Part shown: piece by piece, positions 11,539 to 22,149 of the stretch
Position numbering within the stretch: position 1 is the stretch's first letter
Layout: each line of letters opens with the position of its first letter
Source: Topomyia yanbarensis
Lineage: Eukaryota > Arthropoda > Insecta > Diptera > Culicidae
Length of the DNA: 64,000 nt
Assembly (NCBI RefSeq): GCF_030247195.1
Contig: NC_080672.1
Span: 362,258,271 to 362,322,270 of the forward strand
Direction of reading: 5' to 3'
Made by a program: the position numbers and the translations under genes
The notes under the pieces: model-generated
What the model saw: the letters and a program-made list of their open reading frames with translations, nothing else
Told to the model about the DNA's origin: nothing
The model's database searches: none

Positions 11539-11865
11539 CAGTGGTTTTCAACCTGTTTCGTTCCATGTACCCCTTTCCGAATATTGATCCTCATCATGTA
11601 CCTCTTACCCCTGAAAACTGCTTACCATCATAACCCTGTCAGAAAAAATAAATTTTAGTTGGATGAAAATCATAATTTTCCAATTAGAAACCTGTTCCTA
11701 AACACTAAGTAAGCATCTTTATTCTTGACACTCTGAAACAATATATAAATAAAAATATTCTATGGGAATGTTAGGGTGACAATTTGAAATTTACCCCACA
11801 TAATTCACCCCCTAGAGAAGTCTAATTTACCCCTGGGGGTGAAGTCATCCTCGGTTGAAAACCAG
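11539..11865. mobile_element. hAT-like non-autonomous element
   Basis: The left end CAGTGGTTTTCAACCTG and the right end CGGTTGAAAACCA are inverted, and the interior carries GTACCCCTTT and TTTACCCCTGGGGGTG. CAGTGGTT(C/T)TCAACC ends are characteristic of an hAT group. No clean 8-bp target duplication remains. It is inserted in the upstream part of the LINE relic region. Confidence 0.65.
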
Positions 11866-12476
11866 GGATCCAGTGGATCAATTCTTGGTTGAGATACTTC
11901 AACCCGCCGGATGCCACACGGCCTCTAGGCTGATTTTGTCCGTAGAAAGATAACAGACTGTTATCAACCTCCTAGTGGACCCAACAAAAAACAATTGTAG
12001 ATACCGCAGGAATGAAGCAAAAAGTTTCGGAACCTGCCCATGTTTGTCTCAGAAGTTTGATTGACTTGGTGTTCTCCAATATTGAAATAGAGCTGTGGAA
12101 AATCACTAACTATGAGACAATCGGAGTAGGTTTTATTGGTTCTCCGAAATTGTACTCGCCAGATCGCAATAGCACAAATGTGTAATTGAAAACGTACTCT
12201 AGACAAAAATTACCAAGCATTTTCAGGAGTGACAGAACGCTTTTGAATGATATAGTGTTAGTGGAGGCCAAAGCCCAAGTTCTTAGTTCCTGTTTGACAA
12301 GTGCAGTAGCTGAATTAGAACGAGAGATAACGTGTGGCACCGTGGCTTCGCGTCGTTTCTAGTTAGATCGGGGAAGTGGTGTTCCGAATAGTGCGTTTGA
12401 GGTTTAAGAATAAAAAAACTATGACATCTTTCGGTTTTTGAGCACTGAGATTGTCAAGTGTAGAAATATGGCAAAT
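11866..12476. other. Unassigned sequence, possibly further LINE remains
   Basis: Two overlapping minus-strand frames (80 and 76 codons) occur here. The position directly upstream of the antisense RT relic would fit endonuclease-RT linker sequence, but I recognise no motif. Confidence 0.3.
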
Positions 12477-12730
12477 CTTGAGCGTTTTTTTCCAAACGTC
12501 ATATCTGCAATGAGTTACTCTCTGTTTATACTTTCTCTTTCGATTTTTACGGCGTCACTATAACACTTTTCACTTATTTTACAGTACAGATCGAAAGACG
12601 GTGGTTTTAGCTAGCATATTATGCCAAGAGCTGAGGGATAAATGTTAAAGTGACCGAATTATTAACAGAAGAGAAAGTAAACAAAGAGAGTAACTCATTG
12701 CAGATATGACGTTTTGAAAAAACGCTCAAG
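12477..12730 (+). mobile_element. MITE family M1, copy 1 (254 bp)
   Basis: Terminal inverted repeats of about 64 bp start CTTGAGCGTTTTTT and continue through ACGTCATATCTGCAATGAG and ACTCTCT. AAAT lies on both sides and may be a 4-bp target duplication or part of the ends. The copy at 48,299-48,546 is nearly identical and in the same orientation, so the boundaries are well supported. No coding content. Confidence 0.9.
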
Positions 12731-13582
12731 AAATATTGTTGCCAATGTTGTGTTTGGCGGTTTCGGTTGTGTGTCCAGTGGCGCCATGCATGAAAAACAT
12801 AAACCAACTGTGAATATTGAGTGACATGGAGTGCAAAAGGGAGTATTTTTCTATGTTTTTTATACTGTATATGTACACTATTTCTTGGCTCGATCTAATG
12901 TAGGATGATGACATGAATATGTGGTGTCGTGGAAGTTTTTTTTTGTAAAAAAGAGGGGCGTTGGAGATACGGTACGCAAGAGCTTCAGTCTTTTGTTTCT
13001 GCTTTACATACCATTTACACGACTCGTCGGTGTTCTGCCACCGGCACATCACGTCAAAAGTAGTTGCATGCACCGCCCATGGAAGCATCGAACACGACAC
13101 CAGCAGCACGGATTTTTTTAACGTACGTAACGTGTGAATGCGAGCAAGAGAAATGTAACCTTATCCTGGCGGAATTGTGACGTGACGTGCGACGCTCTGT
13201 TCCATTGAGGGAAATGTATGTGTAGTGTGAAGCGTACTTTGAGCGTTGCTAGCTGCGCGGAAGAAATCGTATTTTTTGCTTGGTCTTCTTCGGATTGCTG
13301 TGGTCTAGTACACGTGTGATGGTGTTGGTGCCATTGTGATTGGATCGAAGGAAAATTGGAGAGGGTTTGATGGAATGGACTCGAGCGCTCTCATTTCGTG
13401 TGCATGCGTGCTCAGTCACTGCAACAGTGTTCAGTCCATGGAAGCGAGACATCGTGTGCGTAACGTGGAAGAGATGATAGAAAGAGTATGTCTGTGTATG
13501 TATGTAGCTCGTGGTTAGATCATATCGGAGTGTGCTTGTTTATTGAGTGGTTTAACCGAACTCTTGCCGAGTGTGATAATAT
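12731..13582. other. Unassigned sequence
   Basis: The longest frame is 127 codons on the minus strand (12,726-13,109). It begins inside the MITE end and has no recognisable domain. No repeat partner in the window. Confidence 0.4.
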
Positions 13583-13584
13583 TA

Positions 13585-13735
13585 GGGGCCCTTACACGCG
13601 CAATAAAAGTGTCATTACTAAGTAGTGTCATTACTAGAATTGTATGGGAATTCCGTCATTACTCACCTTACACGATCATTAAAAGTGACATTACTGCTCA
13701 GTAATGACATTACTAGCGCCTCGTGTAAGGGGCCC
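13585..13735. mobile_element. 151-bp MITE with TA target duplication
   Basis: The perfect ends GGGGCCCTTACACG and CGTGTAAGGGGCCC are flanked by TA on both sides (13,583-13,584 and 13,736-13,737). The interior has further inverted copies of GTCATTACT / AGTAATGAC. It is a Tc1/mariner-type insertion by its target site. Perfect TIRs suggest a recent copy. Confidence 0.85.
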
Positions 13736-13737
13736 TA

Positions 13738-14924
13738 TTGAGTGCGTGTTCGGGCTTGCAGTGAACACTTTTCGAGTTCTGTATGATTTTTGTACCATTT
13801 TTTAACGTAGGGTAAGCGTATGTACATGATGTTTCGGCTTATGTGAGGGGTTTTGCCAGAGCCCGCTCTGCTTCGAGCATGTACCATACCATAGGTTTGC
13901 TGAGATCATATGTACAGTATAAGCGTGTGGTTGTGACGGTCCAAGTCGCGAGACAAGTGTGCATTGAAAATGCGGGAGTTAATTTTTCTTTTGTTTCTAC
14001 TGCAAGCGAGAATTGAGTGATTGTGATGGTTGTGTGTGTCAACGAGTGAACGCGAAGAACGCCGTTGCTACGGCCACTTTATACACAAACTGCACTGGCA
14101 GTGTCAGGGAGTCACTCAATATTTTATCTCCACAAGCTAAATCTGTAACGATTACTGTTAGCTTTGGGTAGTTTATAGTGACTGTGTCTGAGCATTGGCA
14201 TAAGTTATCTTGATGGATTAGATGCTTTTATATGTAATAATGTCTGAGAAACACAATGGCAAAATCATTTTCAAAATAAAAATACACGAAATGTGAGAAA
14301 AAAGCAATTTTAGTTTTAAACTGGAAATATAGCATATTCGGCAACACTGTATCCAAAAATTATTATTTTTTCTAGTTTCCCTGACTCATTTCCTTTAAAA
14401 TGCATCTCACCGATTGTTTATAGACCAAATAAAGCCAAAGATATAAACAAAAGTTAATAATTGATGATTTTTTTCTATGGAAAATTTTTCAAGCACGATT
14501 ATGACACGTCATACAAATCTTGTCATCAATACACACCTATGACACGTATGAGTGCGACTTTTGTTTACATGTTTAGCAAAATTGTTGAATTGTTTCTACT
14601 ATTTACCAATTGCAAGATATTCAATATCAAACTTTAAAAATCGTTTTTCTCGAAATGTGCAAAATGGCGAATGAGCACGTGAACTATACAATCTGGAAAA
14701 CTGCCAGAAAGTTTGGTGTTCTGTGAAAGATTAATAGGTTTCTCACATTTGACTAAAAGATAACTGTTCACAAGACCATTATAGCTCCTCATTTTGATTG
14801 CTGTGCTTCTATTCTGTTCAAAGCAGCGTATGCGAAAGCAGATCCTCTAAAACAAGGTAATGCGACTGTTACTACGATGTTATTAATGTAACATTTGATG
14901 ATATTGGTTTTCGTTACTAATATA
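13738..14924. other. Unassigned AT-rich sequence
   Basis: Nothing beyond a short direct repeat of TATGACACGT near 14,500-14,550. Confidence 0.4.
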
Positions 14925-15275
14925 TTAGGAATCATGAATTAAGTCACAAGGAACGAATGGATTCATGATTGCAATTCCATGTTTTGTGAAATAGCTTACG
15001 AGAAAGTATTCAGAATCTTTTGATTTTGTGCTCTAATATTCCTAAATCTATGAATAACATCAAGAGTCACTATTTGGTTTTACGAATAATATTCATAAAG
15101 TTGTGTACTAGTTCACGTACAGAAAATCGATTTGGTAATGACATAACGGAAAGCATGACCATAGTTCACAAAACAAAACAAAATATAATAATGTGAGTAG
15201 GAATATACTAATGAATGCATTACGCGGGCGTTACTGAAGGAAAATTGAACATAATTATAAAATACATGATAAGAG
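14925..15275 (+). repeat. Truncated copy of the GTGAAC-box element
   Basis: It aligns with the right-hand part of the 22,150-24,645 element (24,219-24,555): AGGAATCATGAATTA, CCTAAATCTATGAA, ATAATATTCATAAAGTTGTG, CACGTACAGAAAATCGATTT and GCGGGCGTTACTGAAGG occur in the same order. Several GTGAAC boxes are mutated here. Both ends are missing. Confidence 0.8.
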
Positions 15276-15294
15276 TATGTGACTAACAGCCATT

Positions 15295-15450
15295 CAAAGT
15301 CTCTTTGGCCACGTTGGACACCATCATCGGTTCCAGAAGCCCCAGCGGAAGTATCCAAATTCAGAATAACAGTCACATCCGTTTTTCGGAGATGGCTTGA
15401 CCGTCTTAACCAAACTTAGTCTCATTCATCCCGATCCGACTTCGGTTCCT
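15295..15450 (+). repeat. Degenerate mosquito-type repeat R, copy 2
   Basis: AAAGTCTCTTTGGCCACGTTG, AGTCACATCCGTTTTTCGGA, GATGGCTTGACCG and ATCCGACTTCGGTTCC follow the same order as in 28,924-29,060 and 6117-6275. Confidence 0.55.
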
Positions 15451-15865
15451 AGCGTAAGAGACGTATGAAGTTGTTTTATTTTTTTTCCTTTTTTATTTCG
15501 ACTATGTTAGTCACATTTTCTTTTTTACATTTTAACGACATTCAATTAGCTAGGGATTACTGGGTAGGGAAAGTTATGAAAATTAGAGCCATAGTACTCA
15601 AGTGAGAGCAAGGATGTGAAGTATACAGATCGGAAAACTAGAAGTGGCAGGGTCATTAGAACAGGCTTAACTTTTGTCTTCTGCTGATGAGGGTCGAGCT
15701 TAGGTAGCATAACTACGAATCACCAGAGTTCACCAGCATATCTCCTGGCATAGACAGACTTGTCCATCTTTACCGTAAGAACCGACATAACTTTTCCTAC
15801 GTATTAATCTCTAGCTAATTGATTATCGCTAAAATTTTAATTCTTAGTTTTTATTTTTTTTTGTA

Positions 15866-16512
15866 TTCGCAACATTTTGATTGGTTTCCATTATTCCCTG
15901 GGTGGTGCATAATAAGACTGGCCATATCTGTACTTGGTTTGCTCTTAAATCTTTATCTATAAAATAACGAACAGTGATTTAGTAGTTAACAATTTTAGAG
16001 TTGGTGAACTGCGAATTGCATTTTTTGGTGATTGGAAAATTCCATAATTTACAGGAAAGTAAGCAGTCTGGGTACGCATAAGAGAAGAGCGCGCAAACCG
16101 CATAAAGGTCGAAACCAATTTACAGCAAAGCGACAATGCCGAGAGAAAATGCGAGCAACCTGTTCGGATTCACTGCCATTCTCGCTTTGATTTGCTGTTG
16201 AAATCGACGAAACTCGCACCGCTTAGCAGTCACTGATTTCAAGGTGGCGTAGATCTCGAAATAAAAGAAAGTGCGGCATACGCAAAATATCTTCTGCTGA
16301 AATGAGACATGCCATTCCGAAACATTTTAAAACAATAAACATGTTTTTTGATCAGAACAAATCAAACATTCAATTTTACTTTGAAGTACTTCTCATGTTT
16401 TTTGAAAAAATTGTTCGGGTACCGGTACTTTATCGGTACTACCGGTACTGAGGACTTCAGTACCGCAGTACCGGTTCTCGCTAAAAAGGGTCGGTACTAC
16501 GAACCCTAGTTG
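15866..16512 (+). repeat. Dispersed repeat C, copy 1 (GGTACC-rich tail)
   Basis: It matches 46,650-47,382 over nearly its whole length. Shared landmarks are TTTGCTCTTAAATCTTTATC, TATAAAA, AACGAAC, CGACAATGCC, CTTTGATTT and the ACCGGTACTACCGGTACTGA tail. A 22-codon frame beginning MPRENASNLFGF (16,137 onward) is kept in both copies with mostly conservative changes, but is too short to call coding. The tail ends in GAACCCTA, which resembles an hAT terminus. The left terminus was not found. Confidence 0.75.
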
Positions 16513-16617
16513 TGGCGTACGGTCACAAAGCAAGTTCCGATTCCAATTCAAACCGATACTACGATGAATGCAAAAAAGGTAAACATTTCGCTAAAATGTC
16601 TGTCAAATAACTTACAT

Positions 16618-16715
16618 TTGCAGTTCTAGGTCACTGACAGCCAACCGAACTTTCGTTGACTACATTGAACACCATAAACGGTTTCGGAAGTGCCAGGGAA
16701 AAGTGGCCATCTTTC
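16618..16715 (+). repeat. Degenerate mosquito-type repeat R, copy 3 (fragment)
   Basis: TTCTAGGTCACTGACAGCC, TTGACTACATTGAACACC and GTTTCGGAAGTGCC match the block at 28,924-29,010. Confidence 0.5.
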
Positions 16716-19700
16716 AAAATAAAAAAAAGATGAATTCGAACTAAAATCAATCAAAATTTAGAAAATGTTTCTTTCATTCTTTTCCCATGTTTTAAGATTA
16801 TGAAACGAGTGATTTGTTTGAAATTAAGTGAAGAATCGTTCAGATAAAAAATTTAATTTTAAGGAAATCGGAAAATATTTTGAGTGGTGTATTTTCTAAT
16901 TATCACAAGTTTGTCTATTTAAAGAAAGTGCAACATTAAGAAAACTCGAAGGAATTTATTTCACTATATAAATGGTAGATTCTCTGAAATTGTGTTATAA
17001 TTTGTTTGGAATTTTGTCAACAGAAAAAAGTCTTTTAGATGAAATGGGTCATATTTACTCTGTTACACAAATCTGTAGCTAGAAATAACGAAACTTATAG
17101 AATTTAGAGCAAAGTATATTTTGACACATTGTTCTTCAAACTTCGCTTCAGATTTCACGTATAAAACATGAACATGGCGAAAATGAAATAAAGGAAAACA
17201 AAAGTAAAACGGTACAACCGAAATTCGGCAAATGTGTAATCCATAGATGGCAGGCAACATGGTAACGCAGTCAAAATTCTGGCTTGTCTCTGCCAGAACC
17301 CTAGCTTAGATGACACAACCGATTCCGATTTGAAATCGGTTTTGTCATTTGAACCGCAATTCCAGTGGCAACCAGCCAGAATTCCGAGCCAGTATCTGAA
17401 TGGGTTTGGGATGGCCTCGGCAGTATGTATTTTGAATTTATAGACATCTATCTGCATCCTGTCAGAATGCTGCTGGATTTTTCTCCGAGCTAATTGGCTA
17501 GAAGGCAAAGTGCATGTATATATTGCTCTGGGATACAGCATCAAGTCTGACACAATGACAAGCATCTGATATTATGACCTGCTTTGGAAAACTCAACATA
17601 AATCTAGAAAAGTACTCTCATTACAGCAATATAATTAATTCTATTTTCGCTAGTCAATCCTACTTAGATAATAAGCGGTGTTCCGTTCTATCGCCCAAAA
17701 CCCGCACAATTTTCGCTCCACTATTCTGACAATTCCACCATCGCATCGCGGCGTTAACGCGAACCACTCTGGCAGCTCTGCACACTTGCTGGTTAGTACA
17801 CCGCGGTCAAACCGGTTTCCCGGTTTCTGGTCCGTCCGAGACTTGGCGCGTTTCCGTCTGTGCCGTTGCTGCTCGAATCTCCCCGATGGCCGTGCCGCCG
17901 CTGCGCGCCTTCGGAGGACAGACACGAAAACGAAAGTGATATTATCGGTTATGCTTTCACGTTATACAAGCCATTTTATGTAGGGAGCGGCAGGAACGGG
18001 GCGAACCAGTTGGGCAAGGGTTCCACCGGGCGGGCAAGGGTTTGCTGGTTGAAGAGACGGAAAGAGAAGAAAAACATGCACCTTGCGGCCACATTGCGCT
18101 GTACGATTGCGTAATCAATGTGGACGGGTTGTCGCAATGGCCAATAGCTGCGTATATTTAGCGCGTGCAATTGATATCTGTGTCACGCGGGAAGATCTTT
18201 CTGTAGTTCGTCTTGGGTGGTTCTGCTGGGTGGGTGTTCAGTTCACGTTTCACTTCAAGTGCTGTTTGATCTTCCCAACTGGGACTAGAATTGCTTGCAC
18301 AACAAACTCGATTGATGGCGTACGGATAGTTGCGCCACTCGTAGAAGGAGGATACCTCATTTTCTGCAATCGAGCGAAAACAGACTACCCATTTGATTGG
18401 GAGATGATTGCTCGATCCATCGTTCGTTTGTGAGACCTATACCAGGGTAGTCTGCTGGATGATGGATAAACTTAAAAGTGGCAGTTAGTTTCGGAACCGT
18501 TGCTTTTACATTGCCACATTTGAGAATTGCTTAACTTGCTCACTTGGTTAGTATACGGAGTAAGTTAACATGCGTTTTGTTTTGTATGGCTTCCAATTTG
18601 CCAGTCAGTGCCAGCTGACCCAGTTCGCTTACTTTTTTTGCCTCTGGCTCCTTCTTGAGTTGAAGAAACTCCGTGGCCTAACATGTGTACCTGATGTGCA
18701 ATGAAGGTTAGTGGTACGCGAGAAAAAAAACGGTTTTTTAAAGAGCTGCGTCGTTCTCGCTGGACTGCATCCAGTCCAATTCGTGCGCACGTTAATTGGC
18801 CAAATTGCACTGCAAACAATCAATTTCCACCTGGCCCCTCTGCATTATTTTTAATTTTGTGAATTTCGAACAGTTGTCGATCCAAATTAAACAGAACATA
18901 AGCGTCCGCCACGATATCCCAAGCTTTTTTCAAACATCTCAAATGTTTCGTAAATCTCGGGACTGGAATTTTGTAAACATTTCTAGTTTGTTGAAATGCG
19001 ACGCTCTGTTTGATGGTTCGCGCCTCGCGTTGTGTCTGCACTATATGTATACAAAACATGTTTAAAAAGAAAAAAAAAACACTCGAAGGGAAGCGCACAA
19101 CCGAGGGAGTTCGATTTGAAGTTAAGTGATATCTTATCTCTGTTTGCGCTCAACCAACGGCGCGACTTGGCTGAGGTCACTATATTATTGGTGCAGATAA
19201 GGGTTTGTTGTTCTCAATCTAAAAGGGGGAGAAGTGGCACAAGGCTTGTATAGGTTAAGCAAGGGTTCCGATTGCCGTTTGTTGACTCAAGAGCCAAGAT
19301 AACAGTGTCGGAATTGCAGAAGTGTCAACTTTCTCACTAATGGCAGTTGGGTTGAGTTCCGACTTCCATCGCCGAGTGAATAATGTATTGACGGGTGATG
19401 TCAGCTTTTTCACAGGAAAATTTACCCGGAATAAATATGGCAGAGATTATCGAACGCCTTTAAATTTTCGTTATTATTTTCACAGCAAAGGTAAAGAGTA
19501 CTTAAAACGAGTACTTGCATTAGATTAATTATTGTGGCTCATCATGTACTCACTAGTGAGTAGAACAGAATACGCCTGTTAAATAGCACTGATCATGATC
19601 TCGGCCAGAAGAGTTCGATGAACATTTTAATAACCACCAGAAGCTCCTATTCATTCAGAAAGTTATTTAGCGGAAGTATTTTTATTGTTAATAATGTTTT

Positions 19701-19810
19701 CATGGTTTCTTGGTTAAACACTAATCGTTTAGAAGTGACCTAGATTCTTCTTAGCATGATACACTCTATCAAGTGATGTTTAGGCTAGCATCCTTCCCTT
19801 CATCCAAAAT
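16716..19810. other. Unassigned region; GC-rich 17.65-18.45 kb
   Basis: 17,650-18,450 is clearly richer in GC than its surroundings and is open on both strands in several registers (101 and 116 codons plus; 91 codons minus). No domain, signal peptide or convincing splice pair was found, so it may be a promoter or UTR of a host gene. A small inverted repeat, AACCGATT...AAATCGGTT, lies at 17,319-17,343. Confidence 0.4.
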
Positions 19811-20589
19811 TGGGGTGACCGTAGGTCCTGGTTTTCCAGGACATATCCTGGTTTTTCACTGACTGTCCTGGTGTCATGGGAAGTCGAGGTAAACGCTTAA
19901 TATGTCCTGGTTTTTATCCTGTATGCCTAAAATATTTTTCTTTATTGAGTTTTCGCTTTATTTACTCTGGTTCAGATCGAAGTTACGACCGATCGCAACC
20001 ATCACTCCTATGAATATGACAATGAAAGTTTTATACACTCGAATCCCTCAATTGTACCATCCGATGTCTTTTTTAATCTCTCAATTTTCTACTCTTACGT
20101 GGAAATTGAAAAGAAAAAAGAGGGCGGGGGTTCGTTTGCAAGGAAATTTGGAAGCCGAACAAATCGAAATGATTCCAGTAATGAACTGAACTCTGGCCGC
20201 TATTAATGGCGATGAAACAATGATTACTAGAGATTCTTCTCGGTTTAAATCGTCAATCCGGGACCCAAAGAATTCCTTTTGGTGCCTCTGATAAGCCAAA
20301 TCGAAGCTTTGGTGACTGCTTCTGCGTGAGCTCTCTTTCCAGTGGTATTTTTTCGTGGAATAACTTCATTAGGTACTCTCTCTTTAGCTGGTGATTATAG
20401 AACCGCTTAAGGGTCAATGCAAACTGTACCTAATCCACTATTAACATGGCTTCACACCTAAGCGCTAAACATAGACTAACCTGCCGAGTTCAGTAGGGAA
20501 TATGGAAGGTCGCGCTCAAACTGATATTATTTTACATCAACCAATCCGCTGTTTTCATATAACAATCGATACAATTGTGAAATTTGTAA

Positions 20590-20960
20590 TCAATGGTAGT
20601 TTTTGCAGGTGTTTCGATCCTAGCCCTCAGTTCGAGATATAATGATTGTCATTGGAGATTGCCAGGTAATTATTTTTAAATCAGGAATAGCGTAGGGAAG
20701 CTACTTGGGACCGTTTATGTTTCTGCTTTACTTCAATAACCTGTGTTTAGTGCTGATAACTCCGGTCCAGCACAGATGATTTCAAAGTATTTCTCCTCAT
20801 CCGCTAAATTCATGATTGCCGAATTTCCCAACAACACTTTGCTGATGACTATGAAGCAAGAACTGCGTGTGTGTAAATCCTAAAAAGAGCTCGGCGATCG
20901 AATTCTTATGAAAGCCATTTCGCTGAGCTATGACCCCAGAACTGTTTTACTGCCGAAGCG
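20590..20960 (+). pseudogene. LINE reverse transcriptase relic, second
   Basis: The translated frame reads IMIVIGDCQ, then SGIA*GSYLGPFMFLLYFNN (20,682-20,741), equivalent to the SGVPQGSxLGPxLFLLYFND motif of Jockey-clade RT. The Gln codon is now TAG and the Pro is Ala. Downstream the frame has further stops. The upstream catalytic DLKAAFD block and the YxDD box are not visible. It lies inside the hAT-like element. Confidence 0.75.
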
Positions 20961-21185
20961 AGTGAAAAATCATGACAGTTCAAAGGGGACTATCTCCTTC
21001 CATTACCTCTTAATCGATTGTACCTTCGCCCCAGATTGTCGGCAGCTAAAAAACTCTAGGTTCTGACGGGCAAACCAGAACCTGGCACTTTTTAGCTGCC
21101 GAAAATCTGGTGAGAAGGCGCAATCGATTAAGAGGTGAAGAAGAGAGGTAGTCCCCTTTGAACTGCCTTGGTTTTTTACTCGCTT
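20955..21185. mobile_element. 231-bp foldback element nested at the hAT right end
   Basis: The arms share AAGCGAGTnAAAAA, CAGTTCAAAGGGGACTA, CCTCTTAATCGATTG and CGGCAGCTAAAAA in inverted order, around an unpaired centre at about 21,055-21,085. The arms carry small insertions and deletions relative to each other. Non-coding. Confidence 0.75.
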
Positions 21186-21208
21186 GATATGGTCACCCTA
21201 CCCAAAAT

Positions 21209-22147
21209 GCTTCTTGCAGCTAATTTGACTGTCACGACAACTGACAGCCCTTGAGGAAATTGCGCTTGACTATTCATCGGGTGATATACCACACGGATCA
21301 CTCAACGAGGACCATGAAACACCGGTTACTGTCGCATCTGTCAAGACGAAAAGAGACAAAAATTCGTCAAGTGGACGCACCATTGAATCACTTTAAACTA
21401 CCAGCTTTGTTGGTTTATATACTTTAACTAAATGTGTTATAGCTTATCACCAAAAGGCTTCTGAGCTCATTAAAAAATGGGTAATGAAATACGCAAAAAT
21501 ATTTTAGAAGTGATCAACAAGGCGTTTAGTTTGGTGTAATGTTTGTTTGTTTAATAGAGGATACATTAATGAAATTGGTGAAAGGAATTTTATAGGATTA
21601 AATCAAATTTGGGAACAAAATAGTTTCCATTTTTGGCAAACAACCAGCAAAGCAATATTCCTTTATTCCGAAGTGAAATTTAGTATTGCATTTTGACAGT
21701 TTATTGCGCATAGTGCTATTCAAAAACAGTCCCCCGATTCTCATGGTACCGAAAAATCTTTCCTCGTCAGCTCACAAACGTTAGGAGAATGGATTATGAG
21801 ACAATTTAAACGATTTTGTTAAAACGAACGGCGGGAATCATTTGCTGTATTAGTAGGAGAAACCGGGGCTACCTGGCGGTTGGGTTAAGTTGGTGGAGTC
21901 AGCCTTTCTCCCTTTCTTTAAAAAATATCGTACTGTCACTTGCTATGTACTTCAAGTACCGTGAAATACATCCTTCAATGTGTTTATGTTGCATCATATT
22001 TTGTTTGGTAGAAGTTGTCGGCGATATTGTGTTTTCAAGGCTAATAAGTAAATTTTCTGAATTTAAACATTTAGTATTATTTATGTTTAATTTGTTCCGT
22101 GGATAATTATATTTATCACAGTACGTGATAAGAGCACTAAGAATATG
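21209..22147. other. Unassigned sequence
   Basis: A 96-codon plus frame (21,816-22,106) is hydrophobic in its second half, but its complement is open too and no family is recognised. Confidence 0.35.
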
Positions 22148-22149
22148 TA

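Larger units (their letters stand above)
19811..21200. mobile_element. hAT-like element with nested insertions (1.39 kb)
   Basis: The left end TGGGGTGACCGTAGGTCCTGG and right end TATGGTCACCCTA are imperfect inverted repeats of the TAGGGTGACCATA type. The flanks are TCCAAAAT (19,803-19,810) and CCCAAAAT (21,201-21,208), a 7-of-8 match to an 8-bp hAT target duplication. GTCCTGGTTTT occurs several times near the left end. No hAT transposase is visible. The interior holds an RT relic and a foldback element. Confidence 0.75.

Noticed and set aside
17678..18433. Overlapping frames of 101-116 codons in a GC-rich island
   Set aside because: Both strands are open in several registers and no domain or exon boundary stands out.
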